In this document: piece by piece, positions 8,577 through 17,463 of the stretch
Layout: each line of letters starts with the position of its first letter
Numbering within the stretch: the stretch's first letter is position 1
From: Bradyrhizobium sp. LHD-71
GTDB lineage: Bacteria; Pseudomonadota; Alphaproteobacteria; Rhizobiales; Xanthobacteraceae
NCBI RefSeq assembly: GCF_031157255.1
Contig: NZ_JAVIFX010000019.1
Span: 92,501-156,500 of the forward strand
Length of the DNA: 64,000 bases
Reading direction: 5' to 3'
Translations under genes and position numbers: made by a program
The notes under the pieces: generated by a model
The model's database searches: none
The model's input: only the letters and a program-made list of their open reading frames with translations
Told to the model about the DNA's origin: nothing

Positions 8577-9446
8577 ATGACAGTAACCGTTAATATCCTT
8601 GGTCCAGGATTCGTCGGCGAAGTCATGGGAGTTACTTCCAGATTACTTGACGATAGTGACATTCTTTCGTCGATACACGCAGCGTACCTTAGCCATAAAG
8701 TGATCGTCATTCGGGACTTCCCGATCGCTGCCGACCCGCTCGTCAGGATTTCGGAGCTTTTCGGTCCAGCGGATCCGCATCATGTTGCTGCCGTTCGCCA
8801 CCCTGACCAGCCGAAGATCACAATTCTATCGAACCAGGACGAGCCCGGTCGAAAGCCCGAGATGAAGAAGTTCGGAGCCGGCTGGCACTCGGACTATTCG
8901 TATATGCGCCGGCCGTCGAACGCGACGCTGCTGCTCGGCGCCGAAGTCCCTGGCGAGGGCGGAGATACGTTGTTCGCGGACACTGCGCGGGCGTTCGACA
9001 CGCTTTCCGATGAGATGAAGCGGAAGATCATCGGGCTGAAGGTACGCCACGAATATCGGTTCACCAAGGATCGCACGCATCCGGGCGCGCGCTGGAATTT
9101 CCTGAGCGAGGCGGAACAGGCGGCGACGCCGGAGGTCGTTCACCCGCTCGTCATCCGGCATCCGGAAACCGGCGCCCATTGCCTGTTCATCGCGCCGAGT
9201 TCCGTATCCGGCGTCAAGGGCATCGTCGGAATGGATGATGCGGAGAGCGATGCGTTGCTCGCCGGTTTGTTCGCGCACATGACATCGGAGCGTCTGGTCT
9301 ATCGCCACAAGTGGCGCCCGGGCGACCTCGTGATTTGGGACAATCGCTCGACCATCCATTCCGCGACGACCGATCAACTGCCGTCTCACCAGGTCAGGCG
9401 AATGTATCGCATCACGACCAACGGCAGCGAACCGCTCGCGGCCTAG
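8577..9446 (+). CDS. TauD/TfdA-family Fe(II)/2-oxoglutarate dioxygenase
   Basis: 289 residues. The iron ligands fit the HxD...H facial triad: H104 and D106 in GWHSDYSY and H261 in STIHSATTD, followed by arginines in VRRMYR that usually bind 2-oxoglutarate. Family members hydroxylate taurine, sulfonates or 2,4-D-type aryl ethers; the substrate here is unknown. The ATG at 8577 is preceded by AGAGAGG; a TTG at 8553 in the same frame is less likely. The TAG stop is contributed by the end of the repeat that follows. The neighbouring TAXI-TRAP transporter suggests uptake and first oxidation of one small organic acid, an inference from context. Confidence 0.85.
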   Translation: MTVTVNILGPGFVGEVMGVTSRLLDDSDILSSIHAAYLSHKVIVIRDFPIAADPLVRISELFGPADPHHVAAVRHPDQPKITILSNQDEPGRKPEMKKFGAGWHSDYSYMRRPSNATLLLGAEVPGEGGDTLFADTARAFDTLSDEMKRKIIGLKVRHEYRFTKDRTHPGARWNFLSEAEQAATPEVVHPLVIRHPETGAHCLFIAPSSVSGVKGIVGMDDAESDALLAGLFAHMTSERLVYRHKWRPGDLVIWDNRSTIHSATTDQLPSHQVRRMYRITTNGSEPLAA

Positions 9447-9610
9447 TGTCGTGGATCAGAAATTCGCACCATCGTTGCCGCGAGTCCATCGTGCGAATTG
9501 CTGATCCATAAACGACACTAGAATCATAAACTTTCTAGTGTCCTGATCGAATCCGAAGTTCGCTCTGAGCTCGCTGCAAAGTATGGCGAACTTCGGATTC
9601 GGGACACTAG
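9443..9610. repeat. 168-bp twin-hairpin repeat, copy 1
   Basis: Two long hairpins are placed head to tail. Each begins with CTAGTGTC and ends with GACACTAG, and they are separated by about 13 AT-rich bases. The first has arms containing GGATCAG and AATTCGCAC; the second has arms containing GAATCCGAAGTTCGC. A nearly identical copy lies at 31049-31215. The first CTAG supplies the stop codon of the dioxygenase. No ORF of its own; this looks like a MITE or REP-like element. Confidence 0.9.
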
Positions 9611-9696
9611 ATCCGGCCAGCCACCAATCGCTTCGTTTCCGCGTGCGGTGAAGCCGCGACGCGAAAGCCTCATCCCGCCTGCAAGCCAAGGAGCCG

Positions 9697-10686
9697 ATGA
9701 TGACCCGTCCGCTGTCCCAACTCTCGCGGAGAGACTTTATATCTGCGTCTGCTGCTGCAGCGGCCACAGCCGTCGTTGCACCGGCAACAGTAGCGAGGGC
9801 GGCGGAATTCGTCACCATCGGCAGTGGTCACTCCGGCGGCTCCTTCTATCCGGTCGGCGTGGCCGTCGCCAATGCCGTTGGCGCCGGCCTTCGTGATGTG
9901 CGCGTACAGGTGCAGCAGACCGGCGGGTCGCATGAGAACATCCAGCTTGTCACGCGCGGACGAGCAGAGCTCGGCCTTGCGCTCGCAGACACGTTGTCGA
10001 TGGCCCATCGCGGTTCCGAGCCGAAGCGTTATCCCAAACCGCTTCCCGACCTGCGCGGCATCGCCGCGATCTTCCCGAGCTATGTCCATCTGCTGGTGCG
10101 GGCGGATTCGGGCATCAAGCGGATCGAGGATCTGCGCGGGCGCAACATCACGGTTGGCGCTCCGGGCGGTGGCAGTGAGACCAACGCGCGTGCAATCCTG
10201 GCGGCAGCGGGCATGTCGTTTGCTGATCTTGGCCGCGTTGAGTTTTTGTCCGGCGACGATACAGGCGACGCCATTCGCAACCGTCGCATCGATGGTTTCT
10301 TTCTCTCGACAGGACTTGGCGCGTCGGCCGTGCGAGAGTTGGAGACCAGCGTCGAGCTCGCTGCCGTGCCGATTCTGGCGTCCGTGGTCGCAGCGATCGG
10401 CGATGGCGCATATATCTCCAGTGAAATGCAGGCTGGAGCGTATCGTGTTCAGGGCCTGCCGGCGCCGAGCGTCGTCATCTGGACACATCTGTTCTGCGAC
10501 GAGAAGCAGCCGAGCGAGAAGATTCAGAGCTATCTCGCGGCTGTCTTCGACAAGCTCGATGCCTTCCGGTCCACTCATGCCTCGTTGCGGGAGTTTTCCA
10601 TCGAACGCGCCGTCATGGGCATGCCGATCCCGTTCCATGAAGGAGCAAAAGCGTTCTTCGCCTCGCGCGGCGTGAAGATCGGTTGA
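9697..10686 (+). CDS. TAXI-type TRAP transporter solute-binding protein
   Basis: 329 residues with a twin-arginine signal (LSRRDFISAS, RR at 11-12, then an Ala-rich hydrophobic stretch and an ARAAE cleavage region). The mature start FVTIGSGHSGGSFYPVG is the family hallmark of TAXI proteins, and VGAPGGGSETNARAIL is also typical. It should bind a carboxylate-type ligand in the periplasm and deliver it to the permease encoded next, with a 4-base overlap (TTGA). Two ATGs (9697 and 9700) follow AAGGAG. Confidence 0.92.
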   Translation: MMTRPLSQLSRRDFISASAAAAATAVVAPATVARAAEFVTIGSGHSGGSFYPVGVAVANAVGAGLRDVRVQVQQTGGSHENIQLVTRGRAELGLALADTLSMAHRGSEPKRYPKPLPDLRGIAAIFPSYVHLLVRADSGIKRIEDLRGRNITVGAPGGGSETNARAILAAAGMSFADLGRVEFLSGDDTGDAIRNRRIDGFFLSTGLGASAVRELETSVELAAVPILASVVAAIGDGAYISSEMQAGAYRVQGLPAPSVVIWTHLFCDEKQPSEKIQSYLAAVFDKLDAFRSTHASLREFSIERAVMGMPIPFHEGAKAFFASRGVKIG

Positions 10687-12848
10687 GCGATGGCTGCGAC
10701 CGTGACGGGATGGACGGAACGCGGATGATGACGAGAGCTGTCGCAGCGCCCGTCGCCGATCGTCTCTCCGCGGCGGACGCGCTGGAGATGAAGCTCGAGG
10801 GCGCCGCCGACATCGGACTCGGCGTCACGCGATGGTCGATCATCGCGCTCGCCATGGCTTTCGCGGCCTTCCAGCTATGGACGGCATTGTTCAACTCGCT
10901 TGCTGCGATCACGCTGCGCAGCGTTCACGCATCCTTCCTCGTCCTGTTGTGCCTCTTGATCTTTTCCGCCGGTCAGCGCCCCCGGACAGGACAGGCGCCG
11001 TGGTATGACTGGCTGCTCGCCGGTCTCGCCACCTTGTGTGGCGTCTATTTCTACCTGGAGGCCGAGCAGTTCGGCTTTCGGGTCGGTTTCCCGACCTCGG
11101 TTGACCTCGTTGTCGGCTCGCTATTCGTCGTCCTTGTATTCGAAGCCACGCGGCGGGCAACGGGCTATGCCTTGCCCTTGCTCTGCGGCGCCGTTCTGCT
11201 GTGGGGTTTCTTCGGTCAATATCTGCCGGGCGCGCTCGCGCATCGCGGTTACGATTACGATCAGATTGTCGGCCAGCTGGTGATCGGCACCGAAGGTCTG
11301 TTCGGCACGGCCACGGCCGTTTCGGCGACCTACATCTTTCTCTTCGTCCTGTTCGCCGCCTTCCTGCAGCAGTCGGGCATCCTCACGCTCTTCAATGACA
11401 TCGCGATCAGGCTGGTCGGCGGATGGCGATCGGGGCCGGCGCAGGCCTGCATCGTGTCTTCGGCCCTCATGGGCACGATCAGCGGCTCGGGCATCGCCAA
11501 TGTCGTCACGTCAGGTCAGGTGACCATCCCCCTGATGCGACGCTATGGCTACCGATCGGAGTTCGCTGCCGGCGTGGAAGTGTCGTCCAGCATGGGCGGG
11601 CAGATCATGCCGCCGGTCATGGGCGCCGGGGCGTTCATCATGGCCGAGATGCTCGGAATTCCCTATGCGACGATCGCCATGGCTGCGGTCATCCCGGCGA
11701 TTCTTTACTTCCTCGGCATCGCCTGGGTCTCGTACCTGGAAGCGCGGCGTCTCGACCTTTCGATTATGGGCGAGCGAAGCGACGCCGCGCTTCGAACAGC
11801 TATGGGGATGTCGCAGGCAACGCTGAGGGGCCGGCTGCACCTGCTGCTTCCCCTCGCCGTCATCATTGCGCTCCTGTTCGGAGGCTATACGCCAATCTAT
11901 TCGGCGCTCGCCGCGCTCGGGTTCACCATCATCCTGATTTTGTCGACGTCGCTTGCGCCACTCGTCGTGCCGAAGCTTCGCTGGCTGATCTACGTGGTGA
12001 CGCTGGGGGTCGCATCCGCCTTGCTTTATTGGTCGGACTCCCGTGCGCTGATCGTCTTGATCGCCGCACTCGGGCTTGCATGCGCGGTCTTTCCGTCCGG
12101 CCGCGCCACGCTCTTGCTCTGCTTCAGAAGCGCCTATCACGGTACGATCAATGCCGTTGCCGTCGGTATCACCTGTGTCATCGTCGGCGTCTTCGACGGA
12201 ATATTCGGCCTCAGCGGCGTGATGCTCGAGGTCGCGTCGAGCATCGTTGCACTCGGGGCTGACCATCTCTGGCTCAGCCTCGTTCTGGCCATGGCGATCT
12301 GTCTCGTGCTGGGACTGGGGCTGCCGACGGTTCCAAGCTACGTCATCTGTGCTGTGGTCGTCACGCCTGCGCTCGCAAAGCTCGGCGTTGCGGCGCTCGT
12401 GTCGCACATGTTCGTATTCTATTTCTCGGTGCTCGCGCAGTTGACGCCGCCGGTCGCCTTGGCGGCGATTGCCGCGTTGCCTTTTGCCGGCCCCAATGCG
12501 TCGTCATTGCGCATCTCGGTCATCGGCACCATGCTTGCCTTGTCCGGCGTGCTCGTTCCGTTCGTGGCGGTCTACTCTCCGGAGTTGCTGCTGATCGAAG
12601 GTGCCTGGTCGGACACGATCCTCGCGACGCTCCGTGTGCTGCTGGCCGTTGGCTATTCCGGCGTTGCGATGATCGGGTATTTCCGTGTCGCGGTTGGCGC
12701 CGGCGGCCGTCTTGCGCTGGCGATCGGTGCGTTGCTTCTTGTTTCCACGGATTTCCTGTGGTTCAGCACCGGCGCCGTGCTTGGATTGTTCGTTCTCACG
12801 GCGAATGCCTGGGAGCGCCCCAGGCAACTGATCAGCTCGGGAGGCTAG
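10683..12848 (+). CDS. TRAP transporter fused 4TM/12TM permease
   Basis: Up to 721 residues. The N-terminal small-subunit-like part has about four membrane helices. The large subunit follows, with GTISGSGIANVVTSGQVTIP and SSSMGGQIMPPVMGAGAFIM, conserved ion- and substrate-site loops of TAXI-TRAP permeases. A second half contains GLGLPTVPSYVI. Fusion of both subunits is normal for TAXI systems. The start is uncertain: TTG at 10683 overlaps the upstream stop, while ATGs at 10710 and 10725 are also in frame. Uptake is driven by an ion gradient. Confidence 0.9.
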   Translation: MSDGCDRDGMDGTRMMTRAVAAPVADRLSAADALEMKLEGAADIGLGVTRWSIIALAMAFAAFQLWTALFNSLAAITLRSVHASFLVLLCLLIFSAGQRPRTGQAPWYDWLLAGLATLCGVYFYLEAEQFGFRVGFPTSVDLVVGSLFVVLVFEATRRATGYALPLLCGAVLLWGFFGQYLPGALAHRGYDYDQIVGQLVIGTEGLFGTATAVSATYIFLFVLFAAFLQQSGILTLFNDIAIRLVGGWRSGPAQACIVSSALMGTISGSGIANVVTSGQVTIPLMRRYGYRSEFAAGVEVSSSMGGQIMPPVMGAGAFIMAEMLGIPYATIAMAAVIPAILYFLGIAWVSYLEARRLDLSIMGERSDAALRTAMGMSQATLRGRLHLLLPLAVIIALLFGGYTPIYSALAALGFTIILILSTSLAPLVVPKLRWLIYVVTLGVASALLYWSDSRALIVLIAALGLACAVFPSGRATLLLCFRSAYHGTINAVAVGITCVIVGVFDGIFGLSGVMLEVASSIVALGADHLWLSLVLAMAICLVLGLGLPTVPSYVICAVVVTPALAKLGVAALVSHMFVFYFSVLAQLTPPVALAAIAALPFAGPNASSLRISVIGTMLALSGVLVPFVAVYSPELLLIEGAWSDTILATLRVLLAVGYSGVAMIGYFRVAVGAGGRLALAIGALLLVSTDFLWFSTGAVLGLFVLTANAWERPRQLISSGG

Positions 12849-12856
12849 CAGGATCA

Positions 12857-13609
12857 ATGGTCAAAACGCCCGTCGCGCCGCAGACCGGAAATCGGTCGAT
12901 CTGGTCTCATCTGAAGACTGAGCTGCGTGAAGAGATCGTCTCAGGCCGTTTCGCACAGCGCGAGCAATTGCCGAGCGAGAACGATCTTGCCGAGCTGTTT
13001 GGTGTCCACCGGCACACCGTCAGAAAGGTGATCCGGGCGCTCGAAAGCGAAGGTCTGCTGCGTGTCCAACATGGCAGCGGCACCTTCGTGAACAGGGAGT
13101 TTCTCGATTACCATATCGGCGTGCGGACCCGCTTCACGGAAAATGTCGAGCGTCAGGGCCTGACGACCGTCGGTCAGCTTCTGGCCAGCACCGAAGAGGC
13201 AGCCTCCGGCGAGGTTGCAAAGATCCTGGCGCTCAAAGCCGGCGAGCAGGTGGTGCGTCTCGACCTGCTGCGCCACGTCGAGGAGCAGCCGGTCTCGTTC
13301 GCGACGCACTTCCTGCCGGCAGCGCGATTTAAGGGCATAGCCGAGGCTTTTGTCCGTTTGAGATCCCTCACAAGCGCCCTCAAGCATTTCGGCATCGAGG
13401 ACTATGTGCGCGTCGAAACGGTCGTCGTCGCGCGCTTGCCGACGGACGAAGAGGCAAGACACCTGAACCAAACGCACAACTCACCGATCTTTGAGCTTCA
13501 GGGTCATAATGCTGATGTCAGAGGCAAGGTCTTCCTGTATTCGGTAACCCGGATGTCGTCGCTGCGCGTCCAGCTCCGCTTCGGCAGCCGCGCCGGCGAA
13601 GCCGACTAA
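12857..13609 (+). CDS. GntR-family regulator, HutC/PhnF subfamily
   Basis: 250 residues. The winged helix-turn-helix spans about residues 15-85 with LPSENDLAELFGVHRHTVRK and GLLRVQHGSGTFV. The UTRA ligand domain follows, including FATHFLPAARF and FGIEDYVRVETVVVARLPTDEEA, which resembles PhnF. Despite the resemblance, no phosphonate genes are present here. It lies 8 bases downstream of the TRAP permease on the same strand, so it is probably co-transcribed and controls this uptake locus in response to the substrate or a product. Confidence 0.88.
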   Translation: MVKTPVAPQTGNRSIWSHLKTELREEIVSGRFAQREQLPSENDLAELFGVHRHTVRKVIRALESEGLLRVQHGSGTFVNREFLDYHIGVRTRFTENVERQGLTTVGQLLASTEEAASGEVAKILALKAGEQVVRLDLLRHVEEQPVSFATHFLPAARFKGIAEAFVRLRSLTSALKHFGIEDYVRVETVVVARLPTDEEARHLNQTHNSPIFELQGHNADVRGKVFLYSVTRMSSLRVQLRFGSRAGEAD

Positions 13610-13692
13610 TTCATTTGAGTGTAACCCTCGTTCCTATAAAAGACCGATTTCCGGTGCGAGTATGCGTCCGGCTACCACGGGACTATGGGTTC

Positions 13693-14541
13693 ATGAACTG
13701 CACCGGAAGATTTGCTCTGCCGCTCGTCTGCCTATCGCTATTCTCGCTACCGGCTTTTGCTCAATCGCCGCGACAGGAGCAGCAGGGTCTGTCGGGGCCT
13801 GCGTCAAGCGAATGGCTGGTGACGGTGGGTGCGTGGACATATGCGCAACCAGAATTCGAGGGCTCGAACGACCTGACCTTCGGGGCGAGCCCCATCATCA
13901 ATATCCGTCGCCGCGGTGAGCGCGAGTGGCTGTCGCTTCCCAACGATCATGGTGGTCCGACGCTTTTCTCGACCGCCAACTTTCGCTTCGGGCCGTCGTT
14001 CAACTTCGTCCGGGAGCGCGATGACGACGACGCGTTGCGTGGACTCGGCAGCGTCGACTGGGCTTTGGAGGTGGGCGCCTTCGCCGAGTTCTGGCCGGCC
14101 GACTTCTTTCGGACGCGCGTCGAGGTCAGGCGCGGTTTCAACGGTCACGAGGGATTTGTAGCCGATTTGTCGGCCGATGCCGTCTGGCGCCTGGCGCCGG
14201 CCTGGACCCTGACCGCCGGTCCGCGCCTGTCAGTCGCCGATGGCGAATATATGAGCACCTACTTTTCGGTCTCGCCTTTCCAATCCATCACGTCGGGTCT
14301 CGCACGGTATGATGCCAAGGGCGGCTTTAAGTCCGCGGGAGTGGGATCAAGCCTGACCTACCAATGGACGCCCGCGGTCGCCACGACCGCGTTCGTCGAA
14401 TATGAGCGGCTGCTCGGCGATGCGGCGAAGAGCCCGATCGTCGAAGATCGCGGCTCGCCGGATCAGCTCACTGTCGGCATGGGCGTCAAATACACGTTCA
14501 GTGTCGTTACGGCGAACTGGCCGCTCTTTTCCGGTCGCTGA
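13693..14541 (+). CDS. MipA/OmpV family outer-membrane protein
   Basis: 282 residues from the ATG at 13693, with a signal peptide (FALPLVCLSLFSLPAFAQS). The mature part starts WLVTVGAWTYAQPEFEGSND and runs through alternating amphipathic strands to a final YTFSVVTANWPL region, as in MipA/OmpV beta-barrels. E. coli MipA is a scaffolding protein for murein synthesis, but most family members have no tested role. The open frame upstream of 13693 does not look coding. Confidence 0.85.
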   Translation: MNCTGRFALPLVCLSLFSLPAFAQSPRQEQQGLSGPASSEWLVTVGAWTYAQPEFEGSNDLTFGASPIINIRRRGEREWLSLPNDHGGPTLFSTANFRFGPSFNFVRERDDDDALRGLGSVDWALEVGAFAEFWPADFFRTRVEVRRGFNGHEGFVADLSADAVWRLAPAWTLTAGPRLSVADGEYMSTYFSVSPFQSITSGLARYDAKGGFKSAGVGSSLTYQWTPAVATTAFVEYERLLGDAAKSPIVEDRGSPDQLTVGMGVKYTFSVVTANWPLFSGR

Positions 14542-14566
14542 ACGCGGTTTCGGAGCAGGCCGGATC

Positions 14567-15343
14567 ATGATGCGTCGACGGTTCATCGCGGCGTCCACCA
14601 TCTGTCTTGCGTTTCCCTGCTATTCAAACGCGTTGTCGGCAGCCGACACCGAACATCGTTATTCGATCAGGCTCGCTGGACTGCCGATCGGCAGTGCGAC
14701 CCTTGAACCATCGCTGATGCCGGAGCGATATGCCGCGAAGGTGCGCGCCGAGGCCGGATGGTTGGGCGTCGGATACCGCATTGAAGGGGAAGCCGGTGGA
14801 CTGCGGTCCGGCCCGGCGCTCACACCGGAAACCTTCCGAATGGTGATCTCGGGGCGCACGTCCACCCCCACCACCATCTCCATGCGGTTTGCCGGGCAGA
14901 CCGTTGTGGACTACGCGATGACACCACCCGCCGCCGCTAACGATCTGCAGAACCGGGTGCCGATTACCGCGGATCAACTGAAGCGCGTAATGGATCCGCT
15001 TTCGGCGCTGATCTCGGCGTCGCTGGTGCTGGACGGCGATTCCGGCCAGCTTTGTCGGAAATCGACGAACGTGTTTGTCGGGTTTGCACGATTCGATCTC
15101 CAGCTCGAACCGAAGGCGCAACCCGCAACGAAAGGCGATGCGCCGCAGTCGGTGATTTGCCGGGCCAGATACAAGCCGGTCGCCGGACACAGGCCGGATG
15201 CGCCTGCCCTGGTGCGGCTCGCCGCGAGCCAGGACATCGAGGTCACGTTCCAGCGGAACAGGCAGGACGGCCTCTGGGTCATGTTGCGCATTGCTCTTCC
15301 GACTTCGGTGGGACAGCTCGTCGTGCAGCGTCGCGGCCCGTAA
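14567..15343 (+). CDS. DUF3108-type periplasmic protein
   Basis: 258 residues with a signal peptide (RRRFIAASTICLAFPCYSNALSA). The mature start YSIRLAGLPIGSATLE and the later YRIEGEAGGL stretch match DUF3108-like proteins of alphaproteobacteria. It is a secreted beta-rich protein of unknown function. It follows the MipA-like gene by 25 bases, so the two envelope genes may be co-expressed. The longer open frame beginning at 14402 overlaps the MipA gene and is not used. Confidence 0.75.
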   Translation: MMRRRFIAASTICLAFPCYSNALSAADTEHRYSIRLAGLPIGSATLEPSLMPERYAAKVRAEAGWLGVGYRIEGEAGGLRSGPALTPETFRMVISGRTSTPTTISMRFAGQTVVDYAMTPPAAANDLQNRVPITADQLKRVMDPLSALISASLVLDGDSGQLCRKSTNVFVGFARFDLQLEPKAQPATKGDAPQSVICRARYKPVAGHRPDAPALVRLAASQDIEVTFQRNRQDGLWVMLRIALPTSVGQLVVQRRGP

Positions 15344-15386
15344 TTGGCCGAACGGCGTAGCCGCTGAGGGTTGAATTATCCGTCGA

Positions 15387-15410
15387 AACATACCATACGG
15401 ATGGTTTGTT
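15387..15410. promoter_or_regulatory. Palindromic operator upstream of the TetR gene
   Basis: The core ACCAT-acgg-ATGGT (15392-15405) is extended on both sides by AACA and TGTT with one mismatched pair, giving a 24-base imperfect palindrome. It lies just upstream of TTGTTA and TATTAT boxes and before the TetR gene. Position and symmetry fit autoregulation by that repressor, and perhaps control of the RND genes. Confidence 0.6.
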
Positions 15411-15534
15411 AGGCGGGCAGAAAGGTATTATCCATGGCGCCCTCGATCCGGGCCGGTCTGGGCATGGTTCGCGTTGCCATCATCGTTGGCGGAGTCCCGT
15501 CGTGAATGAGTCCAGTGTCAGGGCGCATCGAACG

Positions 15535-16101
15535 ATGGAAAACCTTCACAGGCGCAAGAAGCAGCCGGACGTCGTGCGTCGCAATCTCCTGGATTGCGCG
15601 GCGCGACTTGCCGCGGAACACGGTCTTGCCAGCCTGACGATCCAGGCGGTCTCCGACGCGGCGGGAGTCACGAAGGGGGGCCTGCTGCACCATTTTCCCA
15701 ACAAGCAGGCGCTCGTCGAGGCCGTGTTCTTCGATCTCCTGGAGCAGCTCGACCACGACATCGATACGCGAATGGCGGCCGACCCCGAGTCGCGTGGCCG
15801 TTTCACCAGAGCCTATCTGGGTGCTTGCTTCTTCGATCGCCCCGATGCGGACGAGCGGAGAATCTGGTCAGCCCTGTCGGTCACCTCGATCACCGATCCA
15901 ATGATGCGGCGGCTTTGGTCGCAATGGCTGGAAGCCAGGCTTGAGCGGCATCGTGAAACTGACACCGGACTCGTGTTCGATATGGTGAGACTCGCCGCCG
16001 ACGGCATCTGGCTCGCCTACGTCGTCGAGGCAGAGCACAAGGTCTCGACGGATCTGCCGAGTTTGCGCGCGCGGCTCATCGCCATGACGCGAGACGGATG
16101 A
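15535..16101 (+). CDS. TetR/AcrR family regulator
   Basis: 188 residues from ATG 15535, or 199 from GTG 15502. The helix-turn-helix is SLTIQAVSDAAGVTKGGLLHHFPNK near the N-terminus, followed by a ligand-binding helical bundle with a MVRLAADGIWLAYV helix near the end. It precedes the RND efflux pair on the same strand by 163 bases and has a good palindrome upstream. I infer local repression of the efflux genes and of itself. Confidence 0.88.
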   Translation: MENLHRRKKQPDVVRRNLLDCAARLAAEHGLASLTIQAVSDAAGVTKGGLLHHFPNKQALVEAVFFDLLEQLDHDIDTRMAADPESRGRFTRAYLGACFFDRPDADERRIWSALSVTSITDPMMRRLWSQWLEARLERHRETDTGLVFDMVRLAADGIWLAYVVEAEHKVSTDLPSLRARLIAMTRDG

Positions 16102-16264
16102 GGCGCCACACAAGTCCTCCACGGAACACGCCAGGACTACGCCCTCGCACCGCAATCCCGACGATCCCTCGCGAATGCGCGCGATCTCAGCCTCCGCGTG
16201 GCGATAGACGGATCAATCGTTTGAGACGAGACAACTGCGCCACGACGCACAACGGAACTAGAGT

Positions 16265-17455
16265 ATGACTAACGTCGCAACGCCGTCTTTGACATTGACC
16301 GCGCTTGTCCTTGTCGCCGCACTTTCGTCCTTGCAGCGAAGCGCCGTCGCGCAGGGTGGAGGAGGAGATGCGCCGCCTCCGACTGTAAGCGTCCTGACTC
16401 TGCAGAAGAGTGCGGTGCCGGTTATGAGCGAATTGCCAGGGCGCGTTGCTGCGACCCGCGCATCGGAAGTTCGCGCGCGCGTCTCTGGAATTCTGCAGCA
16501 ACGCATCTTCGCGCAGGGCAGCCTTGTGAAGGAGGGGGACGTTCTCTACCGCATCGACCCCATGCTCTTCCGTGTGCGCGTTGCGAGCGCCGAGGCAACG
16601 TTGCAGAAGGCGCGGGCCACACAGGCCTTTGCCCGCCAGCAATATGAGCGCCAGAAGACGTTGCGCGAGCGCGACTATGCCAGCGCCGCCGCCTATGACT
16701 CTGCGGCCGCCACGCTTGCGCAGGCCGAGGCCGATGTTGCGCTCGCTCAAGCCGCACTCGATGAAGCCCGGATCAATCTCGGCTACACCGACGTGCGTGC
16801 ACCGATCACCGGTATCATCGGCGGCGCACTCGTCACGGAAGGTACGCTGGTGACGGCGGAGGGCGCCCAGAACCTCGCGCTCATCGAGCAGATCGATCCG
16901 GTCTATGTCGATTTCACGCAATCGTCATCCGAACTGCTGGCGCTCCGCCGTGCGGTCGACGAGGGCAAGCTTGCAAGCCCGGCTCCCGGTGAAGCTCGCG
17001 TCGAACTCGTCTTTGACGATGGCTCCCTCTACCGCCTGCCTGGCAAGCTTCTGTTTGCAAGCGCAAGAGTCGATGCGGCCACAGGTCAGGTCACGTTGCG
17101 GGCGGAATTCCCGAACCCGCGTGGCGAACTCCTTCCCGGTCTCTATGTGCGCGTACGCATCGAGCAGGCGGTTCGTCAGGGAGCGATCTCGATCCCACAA
17201 CGCTCGGTCAGTCGAACCGCGGACGGACACGCACAGGTCTATGTGGTTTCGAAGGACGGGATTGCGCAGCCGCGTGATGTTCGGCTTGGGCAGGCGCTGG
17301 ATGCAAATTGGACGGTCGAATCGGGCTTGCAGGCCGGTGAACAGATCGTCGTCGACGGTGTCCAAAAGGTGCAGCCGGGGAGCAAGGTCGTCTCCGAACC
17401 CTGGCAGCCCGCCACGACCCATCGCACCTCAACCTCCACCCAGGCGACGGAATAG
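16265..17455 (+). CDS. RND efflux periplasmic adaptor subunit (AcrA/MexA type)
   Basis: 396 residues with a signal peptide ending near AVAQG and no lipobox cysteine. The barrel-sandwich hybrid begins ELPGRVAATRASEVRARVSG; an alpha-hairpin coiled coil follows (about residues 95-165, with ATLQKARATQAFARQQYERQ). The lipoyl half resumes at NLGYTDVRAPITGIIG, and the membrane-proximal domain is near the end (GLQAGEQIVVDGVQKVQPG). It connects the inner-membrane pump encoded 8 bases downstream with an outer-membrane channel. The channel gene is not in the window, so a TolC/OprM-type protein must be supplied from elsewhere. Confidence 0.93.
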   Translation: MTNVATPSLTLTALVLVAALSSLQRSAVAQGGGGDAPPPTVSVLTLQKSAVPVMSELPGRVAATRASEVRARVSGILQQRIFAQGSLVKEGDVLYRIDPMLFRVRVASAEATLQKARATQAFARQQYERQKTLRERDYASAAAYDSAAATLAQAEADVALAQAALDEARINLGYTDVRAPITGIIGGALVTEGTLVTAEGAQNLALIEQIDPVYVDFTQSSSELLALRRAVDEGKLASPAPGEARVELVFDDGSLYRLPGKLLFASARVDAATGQVTLRAEFPNPRGELLPGLYVRVRIEQAVRQGAISIPQRSVSRTADGHAQVYVVSKDGIAQPRDVRLGQALDANWTVESGLQAGEQIVVDGVQKVQPGSKVVSEPWQPATTHRTSTSTQATE

Positions 17456-17463
17456 GCGCTCCG

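Noticed and set aside
9456..9818. Possible small protein containing PNPKFAILCSELRANFGF
   Set aside because: It is translation of the twin-hairpin repeat; the same string arises from the second copy at 31 kb.
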